The notes: generated from the sequence alone by a model not told the origin. Positions 1 to 7,586 are shown, numbered from the stretch's first letter. The stretch is DNA of 16,518 bases from an uncultured Bacteroidales bacterium (GCA_937896105.1 CALBKR010000008.1:1-16518), one strand, 5' to 3'. Made by a program: numbers and translations.

Positions 1-102
1 GTCCGTTACACAGCGCGAAGGGTCTACGATCCGGCCCTGTGGATCGCTGTAAAAGAAAATGATACCGGCGTAGTTGTCGCAACCGGTATCGGTTGTTATA
101 AT
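1..102 (+). other. Possible fragment of a GNAT acetyltransferase gene joined to the left edge
   Basis: Plus-strand frame 1 reads RYTARRVYDPALWIAVKEND followed by TGVVVATGIGCYN. This resembles the central region of GNAT-family N-acetyltransferases, where 'LWIAVKD..TGEIVATGIAEYD' precedes the acetyl-CoA binding loop. The likeness fades after about position 100 and the frame meets a stop near 136. The opposite strand carries the Wzc-like kinase frame, which loses its expected family sequence in the same place. The likely reading is a short piece of foreign sequence joined at about 85-105. The family match is recalled, not searched, so the call is tentative. The alternative is simply a diverged kinase segment. 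Confidence 0.4.
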
Positions 103-2073
103 CTCCTCAACATTGGTTGTACCACCCGATAGGTAATCGCTAAGACCCATTGAAACTGCCTGTACATACTCCGATGCCGATGCGCGGCGCAGGTCTCCAT
201 CGATGACAAGTACTTTTGCTCCTTTTATGGCAAGTGAGGCACCAAGGTTCATCGTTAAAAATGTCTTGCCGCTGCCCGGGTTGAACGAGGTGGTGAGGAT
301 AACACTGCTTAGCCTCTCCTTGTCGTCCATAAACTCGAAGTTGGTACGCATAACCCTAAAGGCTTCGTTTATGATATTGCGGCTGCCACTTTTGACAATG
401 AGTCCCTTCTTGTCCTTTTTTGCAAGTACCTTATTTTTGGTCTTGTGCAAGGGGATTTCTCCAACCAATGGAATGTCTATATTTTCAAGGTCGCGGCGAC
501 CACGTACCTTTTTGTTCGTTATTTCACGGATGAAAATGATAGTCAATGGGATAAGAACTCCTAAAATGACAGAAAGCATCATTATCGGTTTCTTCTGCGG
601 CTCAACGGGTATATTGCTGCCTGTGGGTGGAATGAGTATGCGGTTGTTCGATGCTGAGAACTCTTTTGAAAGTTCTGTCTCTTCGAGTTTCTGCAACAGG
701 AACAGATAGAGCGCGTTCTTGACTTTCTGCTGGCGGATAAGGGTCTGAAGCTCCTTTTCGCTGTATGTCGTCGTGGTAATTCTTGTTCTGCTGCTCTCAA
801 TCTCCTTGCCGGTTTCTGCTATTTGCCTTTCAATATCCTTTATGTGGCTCTCGATTGCAGTCTGTATACCGGTATACATTGCTTCGATGTCCTTGTCGTA
901 GTCCTTTACTACTGGGCTGTTCTCGCTGCTGTTGGCTGCAAGCCTGTTGCGCTCGAGTAACTTTGTGTTGTAATTCCCGATAAGCGTCTCCACACTACTG
1001 GCTGCAATTCCGGTGTTGGCCGGTATTATCTCCTTGCTGCCGTTCTGGGACATATAAGCCTTTATGAAGTTTGCAAGTTCGAGCTGGTTCTCGAGTGTCA
1101 GCAACTGCTCGTTCTCTTTACTGCCTTCAGCCTCTTTAATAAGCGTTTGAGTAGTGCTTCTTGACAATTTGTTGTCGCCGCGGAACTTTGCTATATCCTT
1201 GTCTATGGCTTCAAGCTCGCGTTTGATGTCATCGGCGCGTCCCTTGATGAACTCTGCAGTCTTGAGTATGGTGTAGTTGCTCTCCTCGACCCATTTCTCG
1301 TTGTAGATATCTAAGATGTTCCTTAGTATGTCTGTGGCACGGGTCGTAGAGACATCCTTTATGCTGAGTCTGACAACGCTTGTCTCTTCATTTGCAAGTC
1401 CTGCACTCAGGTTACTGCAGAAATAGTTTGCCAACCTGTCAATGTCGTGTTTCTCTATCTGCAGTTCTTTGCCTTTGAACATCTGGAGTGAAGCAGTACC
1501 TTCAATGTAAATTTCACCTAATGGGGTTGTAGTGGTTTTCCCAATCGCAGCAACGACTTTGCCACCGTCCAAATTCTCGCCATTTAGGGTGAATTTACTC
1601 AAGGCAACAGTGCTGTCCGATGTTATGACGGCAATGAAACCTGCCGCGTCTTTTTCACGTAACCCGGGTGTCTTTATCTTCAGTGGCTTGTCGACATAAA
1701 TAATACCGTCGTAGAATGTTCCTTCTCCTTTGAATTCAATCTCAAGCCCAAGGCGGCGAATAGCCTCTTTCATTGTCTCTACCGATTGCAGGGCTAAAAT
1801 TTCGTTTGCGGCTTCGGCGGTACTGCGCGAACTGCCGAGCTCTTTGAATGTGCTGCCAGTGCCTCCACCGCCTTGCTGGTCGCTTTCCTTGATGAGAATC
1901 TCGGCAAAGCGCATATATTGTGGCGGTGTGGATTTTATTTTGTATACAGCAAAGCCCACTGCAATGGTCAGGGATATGACAAACCAATACCATCTTTTGA
2001 TGCAGTGGAATATCAGGTCCCTAATGGGAATGATGTTTTCGTTCTTCTTTTTTTGTGATTTGTTGGTTGCCAT
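1..2073 (-). CDS. Wzc-like exopolysaccharide tyrosine kinase / chain-length determinant, C-terminus missing
   Basis: This is an inner-membrane bacterial tyrosine (BY) kinase that controls polymerisation and export of exopolysaccharide together with the Wza-like protein encoded just upstream. 691 codons are visible, against about 800 in Bacteroidales relatives. The start is the ATG at 2073, 14 bases after the wza-like stop, and no stop codon occurs before the edge. In order: a first membrane segment around residues 28-44 (WYWFVISLTIAVGFAVY), a periplasmic Wzz domain, a long coiled-coil stretch (about 250-470), and a second membrane segment around 495-516. The cytoplasmic kinase domain follows, with Walker A FNPGSGKT (597-604) and Walker A' VLVIDGD (621-627). 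Walker B and the C-terminal tyrosine cluster would lie beyond the edge. The last ~30 codons do not look like the usual 'L.V.P.G..PPNP.ELL' stretch, so the frame may be broken by a sequence join near position 100. Confidence 0.9.
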   Translation of the reverse strand, partial: MATNKSQKKKNENIIPIRDLIFHCIKRWYWFVISLTIAVGFAVYKIKSTPPQYMRFAEILIKESDQQGGGGTGSTFKELGSSRSTAEAANEILALQSVETMKEAIRRLGLEIEFKGEGTFYDGIIYVDKPLKIKTPGLREKDAAGFIAVITSDSTVALSKFTLNGENLDGGKVVAAIGKTTTTPLGEIYIEGTASLQMFKGKELQIEKHDIDRLANYFCSNLSAGLANEETSVVRLSIKDVSTTRATDILRNILDIYNEKWVEESNYTILKTAEFIKGRADDIKRELEAIDKDIAKFRGDNKLSRSTTQTLIKEAEGSKENEQLLTLENQLELANFIKAYMSQNGSKEIIPANTGIAASSVETLIGNYNTKLLERNRLAANSSENSPVVKDYDKDIEAMYTGIQTAIESHIKDIERQIAETGKEIESSRTRITTTTYSEKELQTLIRQQKVKNALYLFLLQKLEETELSKEFSASNNRILIPPTGSNIPVEPQKKPIMMLSVILGVLIPLTIIFIREITNKKVRGRRDLENIDIPLVGEIPLHKTKNKVLAKKDKKGLIVKSGSRNIINEAFRVMRTNFEFMDDKERLSSVILTTSFNPGSGKTFLTMNLGASLAIKGAKVLVIDGDLRRASASEYVQAVSMGLSDYLSGGTTNVEEIITTDTGCDNYAGIIFFYSDPQGRIVDPSRCVTD

Positions 2074-2087
2074 TATCGATTCGTCAT

Positions 2088-2861
2088 TTAGAAACGGGTT
2101 ACAAATGTTACGACTGTGAGTACAAGTGATGCCAGGGACATCCAGAAGGATGTGGAGCGCAAGGTGTTTCCGTTTATCGATGCCTGTCCGGCCTTTGTGG
2201 TGTTGGGCTCGATATATACAATATCATTTTGCTGCAGGTAGAATGCCGGTGATGCGTGGAACTGTGCAGCGTCGTTAAGGTTGAGTGTGTATGCCTTCTG
2301 TACACCATATTCTTCGCGTAACACGGTTATATTCTCTCTTTTACCCTGGATGGTGAGGTCACCGGCAAGGCTCAGTGCATCGAGGACTGTGAAACGGTCT
2401 TTGTTGATATCGTATTTCCCAGGCTTGTTTACTTCACCGATTACCGACACCTGCTGGTTGTAGAACCCGACAATGACAACGGGGTCAAGAACCAGCTTCT
2501 GTTCAAGGATAATCTTCTTTATGTGCTTGGCCACCTCATCTCGTGTCTTGCCCTCGACATAAATCTCACCCAAAGTAGGGAAATCGATGTATCCCTTCTC
2601 GTCTACGGTGTATGCCAAGCGTGTGTCGCTGCCACTGTTGTTCGTTGTTGAACGCTCCAGGTTGAAAGGACGTGTAAGCTCCTTGTCCTTACTGTTTACG
2701 TGGATGGTGAACTGGTCGCCCACCTTCAGTTTTATATCTTGCGGTGCTGCGATTTTCACACTCCCGCCATCATTTAGATCCTGAAAATAGGGTACTTTCT
2801 TCTGTGTGCTGCACGATACTGCCAAAAGCAGCATAAGCAATGCCGGAATGATTTTTTTCAT
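2088..2861 (-). CDS. Wza-like polysaccharide export lipoprotein (Poly_export/SLBB)
   Basis: This is an outer-membrane-associated lipoprotein that forms the export channel for capsule or exopolysaccharide and works with the Wzc-like kinase encoded directly downstream. It has 257 residues. The N-terminus is a lipoprotein signal: MKK, a hydrophobic run and the lipobox LAVSC, with Cys17 as the lipidated residue. The polysaccharide export domain covers roughly residues 40-130, including KLKVGDQFTIHV and the GYIDFPTLGEI stretch. An SLBB-type fold follows at about 135-190 (VSVIGEVNKPGKYDI). A hydrophobic C-terminal segment (about 240-254) is typical of the Bacteroidetes members, which are shorter than E. 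coli Wza. The wzc-like gene starts 14 bases after its stop, so the two are surely co-transcribed. The gene does not say which polysaccharide is exported. Confidence 0.93.
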   Translation of the reverse strand: MKKIIPALLMLLLAVSCSTQKKVPYFQDLNDGGSVKIAAPQDIKLKVGDQFTIHVNSKDKELTRPFNLERSTTNNSGSDTRLAYTVDEKGYIDFPTLGEIYVEGKTRDEVAKHIKKIILEQKLVLDPVVIVGFYNQQVSVIGEVNKPGKYDINKDRFTVLDALSLAGDLTIQGKRENITVLREEYGVQKAYTLNLNDAAQFHASPAFYLQQNDIVYIEPNTTKAGQASINGNTLRSTSFWMSLASLVLTVVTFVTRF

Positions 2862-2983
2862 CTCTATATGTTTTTAATTTTAATATCTCTTTCTCGTGTT
2901 CGCGTGCGCGTATAAATAAATCACGCGTGCTTGCGTGTAAATATATTTTATCAATAAAATTTTAAATATAGATTTATGCCTTT
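2862..2983 (-). other. AT-rich spacer between upxY-like and wza-like genes with a small inverted repeat
   Basis: These 122 bases separate the antiterminator from the export gene. They are AT-rich except for a GC-rich patch with an imperfect inverted repeat, CGCGTG (2901-2906) and CACGCG (2922-2927), flanked by further GCGTG repeats. I see no T-tract positioned for a terminator and no good Bacteroidetes promoter. It could be an RNA element read through by the antitermination complex, but that is a guess. Confidence 0.3.
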
Positions 2984-3526
2984 TTATTTGACGATTTCAA
3001 TGAAATCTGTGCTTATTTCGGTGAGTGCGACGGCTGTTACCCCTTCGATTAGCATTACAACACGTCGGTTTCGTCTTCCCTGTATCTTTACAAAATATCC
3101 TTCAAGTCCGTCGAATGTGCCACCGTGAATACGTATCTTTGTTCCTTTGGCAATGTCGACCTCTTCAGGGCGCAGGTATGTGATATTCTCATTGCCGGCC
3201 TGTGTAATGGCGATGAATTGCTGCATCTGGCGGTCTGGAACAATGATAGGAGTGTTTCTTCCGCCCTCGGGCTTGGTACGGTATTGCAGGAAATTGACAC
3301 CCTGTTTCAATTCTTTGATTCTCTCCTTGCTGGTGTGGACAAAAATCAAGTTGTGTATTGCCGGTACCAGCTGGCGGGTCTTTATGCCGCTGCTTTTTTC
3401 GACAAGCATCTGTTTCATCGGCACAAAACACTCAATACCTTTCTTGTCGAGAAATTCCTTGGCAATGAGTTCTCGACGGTAGGGAGCGCTCATTGCAAAC
3501 CAAACGGCGGCATTGTCTTTTTCCAC
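2984..3526 (-). CDS. UpxY-family (NusG-like) transcription antiterminator
   Basis: This is a specialised NusG paralogue. In Bacteroides fragilis, proteins of this family are the first genes of capsule operons and let RNA polymerase read through the long operon by acting on the leader of their own transcript. Here it heads the operon with the wza- and wzc-like genes. It has 180 residues. The NGN domain covers about 8-105 (VWFAMSAPYRRELIAKEFL and the VPAIHNLIFVHTS strand), and the KOW domain covers about 124-155 (IAKGTKIRIHGGTFDGLEGY). The start is GTG at 3526. The next in-frame Met is at residue 12 and would remove the conserved first strand with Trp9, so GTG is preferred. No Shine-Dalgarno is seen, as is usual in Bacteroidota. 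The upx locus letter cannot be assigned. Confidence 0.88.
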   Translation of the reverse strand: MEKDNAAVWFAMSAPYRRELIAKEFLDKKGIECFVPMKQMLVEKSSGIKTRQLVPAIHNLIFVHTSKERIKELKQGVNFLQYRTKPEGGRNTPIIVPDRQMQQFIAITQAGNENITYLRPEEVDIAKGTKIRIHGGTFDGLEGYFVKIQGRRNRRVVMLIEGVTAVALTEISTDFIEIVK

Positions 3527-3699
3527 TTTGTCGGATAGTGTTGTTTATTTGTTATTTGAAAGCAATATGGCATACCTCTGGCTCCTCAAGTGTTATGCAA
3601 AGCGTTGACACTTAAGTTTTTAGGTGTTTGTTGTTGTGCGGTGTGCCGTGTTTACGGCTTGGTGGAGATGCTGTGCGGTAGCAAATCGCTGTATCTCCT
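3527..3699 (-). promoter_or_regulatory. Long 5' leader of the UpxY operon with two hairpins
   Basis: About 170 bases lie between the predicted transcription start (near 3699) and the GTG start. Two small stem-loops are visible. One has arms GCCGT/ACGGC at 3645-3649 and 3654-3658 with a 4-base loop. The other has arms AAGTGT/ACACTT at 3588-3593 and 3608-3613. In Bacteroides the upxY leader is the site where the antiterminator acts, so these are candidates for the recognised or terminating structure. No open reading frame here looks real. Confidence 0.4.
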
Positions 3700-3705
3700 T
3701 TATTG

Positions 3706-3736
3706 CAAAGGTATTAAAAAATGTTATCTTAAACAA
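3706..3736 (-). promoter_or_regulatory. Bacteroidetes-type promoter for the UpxY operon
   Basis: On the minus strand, TTG (3734-3736) is followed after 20 bases by TACCTTTG (3706-3713). This matches the Bacteroidetes housekeeping pattern of a -33 TTTG/TTG box and a -7 TANNTTTG box. It sits about 180 bases upstream of the antiterminator start and about 50 bases beyond the stop of the upstream methyltransferase gene. Confidence 0.6.
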
Positions 3737-3788
3737 GCGCTTTTGCTCCTTGAAAATACTGCTGTAAAGATATTTTATTATAGTTTTA

Positions 3789-4517
3789 TTACTTGGCTAT
3801 GATGCGTGCAAGGTAGTCGTAGTGCTCCCCGTCTATGCATTTTTCGCATTTGAAGCCGTGTTCTTCGGCATACATCGACAGGGTGTCGAAATCGATGTAT
3901 AGCCAGTCGAACGGCTCTCCTGTGATGTTCTTGTAGCGCATCTTGTAGTCTATCTCGCCATAGTATCCGGCCGCGAGGTCTATATCCATCACTCCATCAT
4001 CGTCCATAAATACATACCTTATGTCCGATGAATCGAGCAGAACCTGTCCGCCCTGTGTCAACAGCCTCTTGATGCTGCGGAAAAACTCGGGCAGGCGCTC
4101 TGTCTTGCCGACGATGCCAATCCCGTTCATCGCCAGGAGAATGGTGTCGAACCGTTCGGCGAATGTCTCGTCAAAGAAATTTATGTTGCGTGCGTCGAGT
4201 CCTCTGTCCTTCATTACCTCGACGGATAGCTCTGAAATGTCAATGGCTGTTACATCGAGTCCCCGCTCTTTGAGGACAATGCTATGGCAGCCCGAACCGG
4301 CACCGACATCGAGCACGCGTCCACGGCACAGCTCTATTGCCTTCTGTTCCTGTACGGGCATCTCGTCAAACGTGCGGAACAATGTGGGTACAGGAATTTC
4401 GTCCTCGTAGAACATCGAGGATAGAACGCGTAATTTGCCGGCTTTCCGGGTGTGGTAATAGTCGAAAATCGCCCTTCCCATCGGGTCTTTTCCCTTGTCG
4501 GTAACAGACTGTCCCAT
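3789..4517 (-). CDS. Class I SAM-dependent methyltransferase
   Basis: This is a cytoplasmic methyltransferase of 242 residues with a Rossmann-fold SAM-binding domain. Motif I is VLDVGAGSG at residues 68-76, followed by the acidic end of strand 2 (VTAIDIS, 89-95) and a motif around FDTILLAMNGIGIVG (about 125-140). The first 60 residues and the C-terminal portion (about 170-242, with acidic and aromatic residues) probably shape the substrate pocket. The substrate is unknown. It starts 15 bases after the GT9 glycosyltransferase stop, so it is the third gene of the DUF4254-GT9-methyltransferase operon. That context hints at modification of an envelope glycan or lipid precursor, but this is inference from position only. 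Confidence 0.85.
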   Translation of the reverse strand: MGQSVTDKGKDPMGRAIFDYYHTRKAGKLRVLSSMFYEDEIPVPTLFRTFDEMPVQEQKAIELCRGRVLDVGAGSGCHSIVLKERGLDVTAIDISELSVEVMKDRGLDARNINFFDETFAERFDTILLAMNGIGIVGKTERLPEFFRSIKRLLTQGGQVLLDSSDIRYVFMDDDGVMDIDLAAGYYGEIDYKMRYKNITGEPFDWLYIDFDTLSMYAEEHGFKCEKCIDGEHYDYLARIIAK

Positions 4518-4532
4518 TGCGCTCGTTTTTTG

Positions 4533-5591
4533 TTATTTCATCTCTATTCTTGCTATAATCTTCTCTGCAACAATCTGCGGCGCAATGTTCATACATCTGT
4601 AATCGCCGAACCGGCAGGGCTTGTTGCCGAATATTGAGCAGGGGCGGCATTCGAGCGGCAATTCAATGCAATCCTCTCTGCGCTGTTGCCAGCCAAGGAA
4701 CCCTGCGAGCGGTGATGTCGCACCCCAGATGGATATCGCCGGTACCCCGGCGAGTGATGCCATATGCATATTTGCCGAGTCCATACATACCATTGCATCA
4801 AGGTGGCTTATCAGGCGCAGTTCACCATTGAAATTGCTTTTCCCTATGAATGAGATGGTGTTGGGGTATCTGTTGCACCAGTTGTTGATGATTTTCTCCT
4901 CTTCGGGGCCGTTGCCGAAGAAAAGCAGCTTTATCTTCTCCTCTCCTGACAATATTTCCACGACCTTCTCCATCTTTTCCAATGGATAGATTTTCCCCTT
5001 GTGACGCGCAAAGGGGGCGATGCCGACCCATCGGTCGTCGCCTTTGTGCGGCAGCGTCGTGTAGAACTCTTCGATGCTCCCTTTGCCCTCTTTGAACAGT
5101 GAAACGAATTGCGGCTTAAATGGCAAGCCAAGTCGTGTGAAAACATCGCGGTAGCGCTCGAAGGTGCTCTTGAGTTGTCTCTTTTGGCTATTGCTCTCCT
5201 TTGTGAGCGCCCTCTTCTCTTTGCGCCCTTTATCAATGCTTTTTACCTTGACGCCGCCGAAAAGCCTGAAATATGTACGGAGGATTTTTGTCCTGAGCAC
5301 ATCGTGAAGGTCGGCAAACATATCGGGCTTTTGTGCCGATAACTCGCGGTACAGCCTGTAAAGGCCTCGTATGCCTTTATAGTTGTCGAGGTTTATGCCG
5401 ATGAAATCGAGGTTTTCGGGCTTGTCTATGAAGAACTGCCCGAACCTTTCGCGGCTCACGAATATGAACCTGTGCTCCGGGTAGCTCTCGCTGAGCGAAT
5501 ACAGCAATGGTATTGTCATTGCTATGTCGCCCACTGCCGAAAAGCGTGTTATAAGTACGGTTTTTGCCGTGCCCTTATTTCTTTGTGCCAT
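4533..5591 (-). CDS. Glycosyltransferase family 9 (heptosyltransferase-like)
   Basis: This enzyme of 352 residues has a GT-B fold and belongs to the ADP-heptose:LPS heptosyltransferase family (GT9). Family features visible are the N-terminal motif RFSAVGDIAMTIPL (16-29), the basic stretch APFARHKGKIYP (192-203) that begins the second domain, and the C-terminal signature DSANMHMASLAGVP (271-284) followed by SIWGATSPLAGF. A cysteine cluster near the C-terminus (Cys308, 315, 318, 326, 333) is common in Bacteroidetes members and may bind metal. It probably transfers a sugar in lipooligosaccharide or related glycan assembly at the cytoplasmic face of the inner membrane. Whether the sugar is heptose cannot be told from sequence. 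Its ATG overlaps the end of the DUF4254 gene by 17 bases, indicating translational coupling. Confidence 0.9.
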   Translation of the reverse strand: MAQRNKGTAKTVLITRFSAVGDIAMTIPLLYSLSESYPEHRFIFVSRERFGQFFIDKPENLDFIGINLDNYKGIRGLYRLYRELSAQKPDMFADLHDVLRTKILRTYFRLFGGVKVKSIDKGRKEKRALTKESNSQKRQLKSTFERYRDVFTRLGLPFKPQFVSLFKEGKGSIEEFYTTLPHKGDDRWVGIAPFARHKGKIYPLEKMEKVVEILSGEEKIKLLFFGNGPEEEKIINNWCNRYPNTISFIGKSNFNGELRLISHLDAMVCMDSANMHMASLAGVPAISIWGATSPLAGFLGWQQRREDCIELPLECRPCSIFGNKPCRFGDYRCMNIAPQIVAEKIIARIEMK

Positions 5592-6186
5592 AAAGTACCG
5601 GGTTGAGTGCAGGGTCGTTGTACATCTTCATCTGTCGGTACACCTTCATATATTTGCGCCCTGCAGCAATATCGTCGAGCAGTTGCCCTATCGATGTGGT
5701 CATATCCTTATACTGCTCGTTCAGCACGTCGAGCTTAGCCTGGCACTTCGCGCGGTGCTCCTCGTCGACATCCTTGCGATTGACCTCCTCCTGCATGTGG
5801 TATATCTTGAGCGAGAGGATTGAGTAGCGGTCAACGGCCCAAGCCGGGCTCTCGGTGTTGATGGTGGCGTTCTCGAGCGGTTTCACATCCTTGTACATAT
5901 CGAGGAAATAGCTGTCTATGAGCTCGACGAGGTCGGTGCGATCCTGGTTCGACTTGTCAATGCGACGTTTCAGCGTGAGTGCCTCCACCGGGTCAATGTC
6001 CGGGTCGCGTATGATATCTTCGAAATGCCACTGCACGGTGTCTATCCAACATTTCAGGTAAAGATAGTATTCGATACTTTTAACAGGATATGGGTTGTTG
6101 ATAGGGGTGTCAACGTTATCTGTCTTGTGATAGTCTGCAATAGCCTCGTTGAAGATGGGCCAGCTCATCTCTGTGAATTTTTTCAT
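5575..6186 (-). CDS. DUF4254 family protein, function unknown
   Basis: This soluble, largely helical and charged protein has 203 residues and no signal peptide or membrane segment. It matches the Bacteroidetes-type DUF4254 family as I recall it (conserved patterns near WPIFNEAIADYH, PYPVKSIEYYLYLKCWIDT and the C-terminal MYNDPALNPVLYG). The start is set at the ATG at 6186 (MKKFTEMSWPIFNEA). An upstream in-frame ATG at 6252 lies inside the predicted -7 box and is unlikely. The GT9 gene overlaps its 3' end, an arrangement I recall as frequent in Bacteroidota, which suggests a shared role in glycan assembly. No catalytic residues can be named. Confidence 0.82.
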   Translation of the reverse strand: MKKFTEMSWPIFNEAIADYHKTDNVDTPINNPYPVKSIEYYLYLKCWIDTVQWHFEDIIRDPDIDPVEALTLKRRIDKSNQDRTDLVELIDSYFLDMYKDVKPLENATINTESPAWAVDRYSILSLKIYHMQEEVNRKDVDEEHRAKCQAKLDVLNEQYKDMTTSIGQLLDDIAAGRKYMKVYRQMKMYNDPALNPVLYGTKK

Positions 6187-6249
6187 AATATGTGATTTTA
6201 TTTTTATGCTTATATTCCTGGTGTTGTGCGCTCTGCAGCAATCAATATG

Positions 6250-6280
6250 CAAATCTAATTAATTTAATTATATCTACAAA
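6250..6280 (-). promoter_or_regulatory. Bacteroidetes-type promoter for the DUF4254 operon
   Basis: On the minus strand TTG (6277-6279, within TTTTG) is followed after 19 bases by TAGATTTG (6250-6257). This is a very good match to the TTTG / TANNTTTG pattern. It lies about 65 bases upstream of the chosen ATG and rules out the longer start of the DUF4254 protein. Confidence 0.7.
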
Positions 6281-6367
6281 ACTTTGGCCGAAAAGTCATC
6301 GCTGCTTGTTATATTTGAGATAAACCTCGAATATTTTCCGCACTCGCTGTGAAATGTCAAAGTAAAC

Positions 6368-6400
6368 TTTGACTATCTCGCTCGTTTGTTGTTATATTTG
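6368..6400 (+). promoter_or_regulatory. Bacteroidetes-type promoter for pdxB
   Basis: TTTG (6368-6371) and TATATTTG (6393-6400) are separated by 21 bases, slightly longer than ideal. The -7 box ends 21 bases before the pdxB ATG, giving a short leader. It is divergent from the DUF4254 operon promoter, about 90 bases away. Confidence 0.55.
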
Positions 6401-6421
6401 CAACAGATAAAGAGTGATGTG

Positions 6422-7474
6422 ATGAAGGCTGTTATAGACGAGAAAATTCCTTACCTGCGTGATGCCCTTGAAAATATGGGCTTGGAGGTGTTGGCTTTGC
6501 CAGGGGCTCTTATAAAGAGAGAAAATCTGCTCGGTGCCGATGCTCTGTTTGTACGCACCCGTACCAGGTGCGATGCAGCATTGCTTGCCGGTACGGATGT
6601 GCGTTTTATTGGCACTGCTACAATCGGATACGACCATATCGATTCCGCTTATTGTTGCGATAATGGTATTGTGTGGGTCAATGCAGCCGGGTGTAATGCC
6701 GGTGCTGTGCTGCAATATGTACAGTCGGTTGTCTATTCTTGGGCGCGTGATAACGGAACTGACATAAAGGGGCTAACTCTCGGCATTGTGGGTGTCGGTG
6801 AGATAGGTTCGCGTGTCGTTGCCTGGGCCCGCAGTGCCGGAATGGAGGTGCTTGCCAATGACCCTCCTAAGGCCGCAGCCGGAGTGCAGGGGCTTGTCTC
6901 GCTGGCTGAAATTGCGGAGAAGAGCGATATAATAACATTCCATCCGACGCTCAATACCGATGGCCCATATAAAAGTTATCATCTTGCCGATGAGGCTTTT
7001 TTTGCCTCTCTCGGACGTTGCAGGCTGCTGATAAACGCTTCACGAGGAGTTGTTGTCGATAATAATGCTTTGCTGCGTGCCATTGAGGCTGGTTCTGTCG
7101 GTTGTGCAGCTGTTGATGTCTGGGAAAATGAGCCCGATATAAATATCTCTTTATTAAATAAGGTGTATATTGCCACTCCGCATATCGCAGGATACTCGGC
7201 AGAGGGCAAGATGAATGCTACATCAATGGTTCTAAATGCTTTTGCAAAATACATCAATTACAAAGGTGAACTGCCACAGCTGTCGCTTGCTGCGCCAAAA
7301 GAACCGATCGTGCGCACTGCCACAATGGCTGATGCGTTGCTTTCGATATATTCACCTCTCGAAGATTCGCGGATGTTGAGAAAAGCACCGGCTGACTTCG
7401 AGAACCTTCGCAATAATTATGAACTTCGCCGTGAACCATCGGCCTACAAAATAGAGATAAGCCAGGAATTTTGA
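6422..7474 (+). CDS. pdxB: Erythronate-4-phosphate dehydrogenase (vitamin B6 synthesis)
   Basis: This NAD-dependent enzyme oxidises 4-phosphoerythronate in the DXP-dependent route to pyridoxal 5'-phosphate. It has 350 residues and belongs to the D-2-hydroxyacid dehydrogenase family. The NAD-binding motif GVGEIGSRV lies at 124-132. The catalytic triad residues fall exactly where E. coli PdxB has them: Arg208 (INASRG), Glu237 (DVWENEP) and His254 (TPHIAGYS). The C-terminal part (about 280-350) corresponds to the dimerisation domain. The start is the ATG at 6422 (MKAVIDEKIPYL); an upstream in-frame ATG-less extension lies over the promoter. It is transcribed alone. The next gene, acpP, has its own promoter. 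Confidence 0.93.
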   Translation: MKAVIDEKIPYLRDALENMGLEVLALPGALIKRENLLGADALFVRTRTRCDAALLAGTDVRFIGTATIGYDHIDSAYCCDNGIVWVNAAGCNAGAVLQYVQSVVYSWARDNGTDIKGLTLGIVGVGEIGSRVVAWARSAGMEVLANDPPKAAAGVQGLVSLAEIAEKSDIITFHPTLNTDGPYKSYHLADEAFFASLGRCRLLINASRGVVVDNNALLRAIEAGSVGCAAVDVWENEPDINISLLNKVYIATPHIAGYSAEGKMNATSMVLNAFAKYINYKGELPQLSLAAPKEPIVRTATMADALLSIYSPLEDSRMLRKAPADFENLRNNYELRREPSAYKIEISQEF

Positions 7475-7501
7475 CGAAAAAGGAGCGTTTTGGCTCGATA
7501 T

Positions 7502-7527
7502 TTGCACATTTTGCAATTTTTGTGCAA
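7502..7527. repeat. Inverted repeat after pdxB
   Basis: TTGCACA (7502-7508) and TGTGCAA (7521-7527) are perfect 7-base arms around a 12-base AT-rich loop. A run of eight Ts follows about 11 bases later. It may be a weak terminator for pdxB or a protein-binding site upstream of acpP. The spacing to the T-run is too long for a classical terminator. Confidence 0.3.
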
Positions 7528-7555
7528 TATTGATGCGTTTTTTTTGCCTTCTTTC

Positions 7556-7586
7556 TTTGCAGTTCTTAAATTTTATAATACTTTTG
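7556..7586 (+). promoter_or_regulatory. Bacteroidetes-type promoter for acpP-fabF-rnc
   Basis: TTTG (7556-7559) is followed after 19 bases by TACTTTTG (7579-7586), an excellent fit to the Bacteroidetes pattern. The acpP ATG begins 39 bases after the -7 box. Confidence 0.72.

Noticed and set aside
203..709. A 168-codon plus-strand open frame at the left end
   Set aside because: It is antisense to the kinase domain of the Wzc-like gene, whose Walker motifs prove the minus-strand frame.
3590..3802. A 70-codon plus-strand open frame in the UpxY leader
   Set aside because: It has low-complexity Leu/Cys-rich composition, no ribosome site or promoter, covers the minus-strand promoter and runs into the methyltransferase gene.
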